In this document: positions 63,869-64,000 of the stretch, in pieces
Layout of the letters: every line of letters begins with the position of its first letter
Numbering within the stretch: position 1 is the stretch's first letter
DNA from: Candidatus Sysuiplasma jiujiangense
Lineage (GTDB): Archaea > Thermoplasmatota > Thermoplasmata > Sysuiplasmatales > Sysuiplasmataceae
Assembly (NCBI GenBank): GCA_019721075.1
Contig: JAHEAD010000007.1
Location: forward strand, 34,150-98,149
Length of the DNA: 64,000 nucleotides
Reading direction: 5' to 3'
Program-made: the position numbers and the translations under genes
Notes under the pieces: generated by a model
The model's database searches: none
Seen by the model: the letters and a program-made list of their open reading frames with translations, nothing else
What the model was told of the DNA's origin: nothing

Positions 63869-64000
63869 AGCTCAGATCACCGTTCCACGAAACTTACCCA
63901 CTTATTCCGTTGGATGTGGTGTTCATTTCCTGAATCACAGGCGGGCACTGAGCACACGGCTCTGTAACCTCCCGCCTCAAACAGGCGTTTAAACTCTCCG

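Overview
The window looks like a chromosome segment of a Thermoplasmata-type euryarchaeon (about 45-50% G+C by eye). The evidence is an archaeal str operon (uS12, uS7, aEF-2, aEF-1A, uS10), archaeal GltX, archaeosine tRNA-guanine transglycosylase, a Pcc1-like KEOPS subunit, an Sm-like protein, Pth2, a Hef-type helicase, ATP-dependent DNA ligase, archaeal-type intron-containing tRNAs, and a thermopsin-family (A5) secreted protein typical of acidophilic archaea. Many genes have a short leader or none, with a TATA-like box about 25 nt upstream. Internal operon genes often start at TTG or GTG behind a GGTGAT-type ribosome site.

Layout. 1-9.8 kb is accessory: a truncated thermopsin, an IS630 transposase relic, two PIN-toxin modules that both carry frameshifts, several secreted or membrane proteins including a clan GH-A glycosidase candidate, a short Cas4 C-terminal relic, and an intact AbiEi/AbiEii-like pair. 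9.9-15 kb holds an iron alcohol dehydrogenase plus aldehyde dehydrogenase operon and an APC permease. 15.1-19.5 kb holds two DDE-transposase relics, an ArsR-type regulator/membrane protein pair and a secreted triple-NTF2 repeat protein. 19.5-36.8 kb is core metabolism: pyrK-pyrD, a pilin-like protein, cysS, gltX, hef-like helicase, DNA ligase, MscS, Sm-like protein, sucCD, Sua5, methionine aminopeptidase, tRNA-Gln, a methylthiotransferase, tRNA-Ser with intron and homoserine kinase. 36.8-43.6 kb is the str operon, in which aEF-2 carries a 317-residue intein in its GTPase P-loop and a LysE-type exporter gene lies on the opposite strand between aEF-2 and aEF-1A. 44-47.7 kb is a TnpB relic and divergent arsenic genes (arsR-arsC against arsD-arsA) with no arsenite permease. 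48-57 kb holds tRNA-Leu with intron, a second aldehyde dehydrogenase, a DUF99 protein, Pth2, TgtA, Pcc1, a wHTH/7TM pair and a peroxiredoxin. 57-63.9 kb holds a PuuE-type deacetylase-fold protein, a second TnpB relic, an APC permease, a papain-like cysteine hydrolase overlapping a glutamine-synthetase-like ligase, and RlmE.

Candidates for something undescribed: the coupled glutamine-synthetase-like ligase plus papain-like hydrolase next to an amino-acid permease (58.6-62.7 kb), which resembles the logic of gamma-glutamyl amine metabolism with an unrelated hydrolase; the P-loop intein of EF-2 with a decayed endonuclease domain; and the triple NTF2 secreted protein. The window also shows repeated decay of mobile and defence genes: a Cas4 relic, two frameshifted VapBC modules, at least five transposase relics and two families of dispersed relic repeats.
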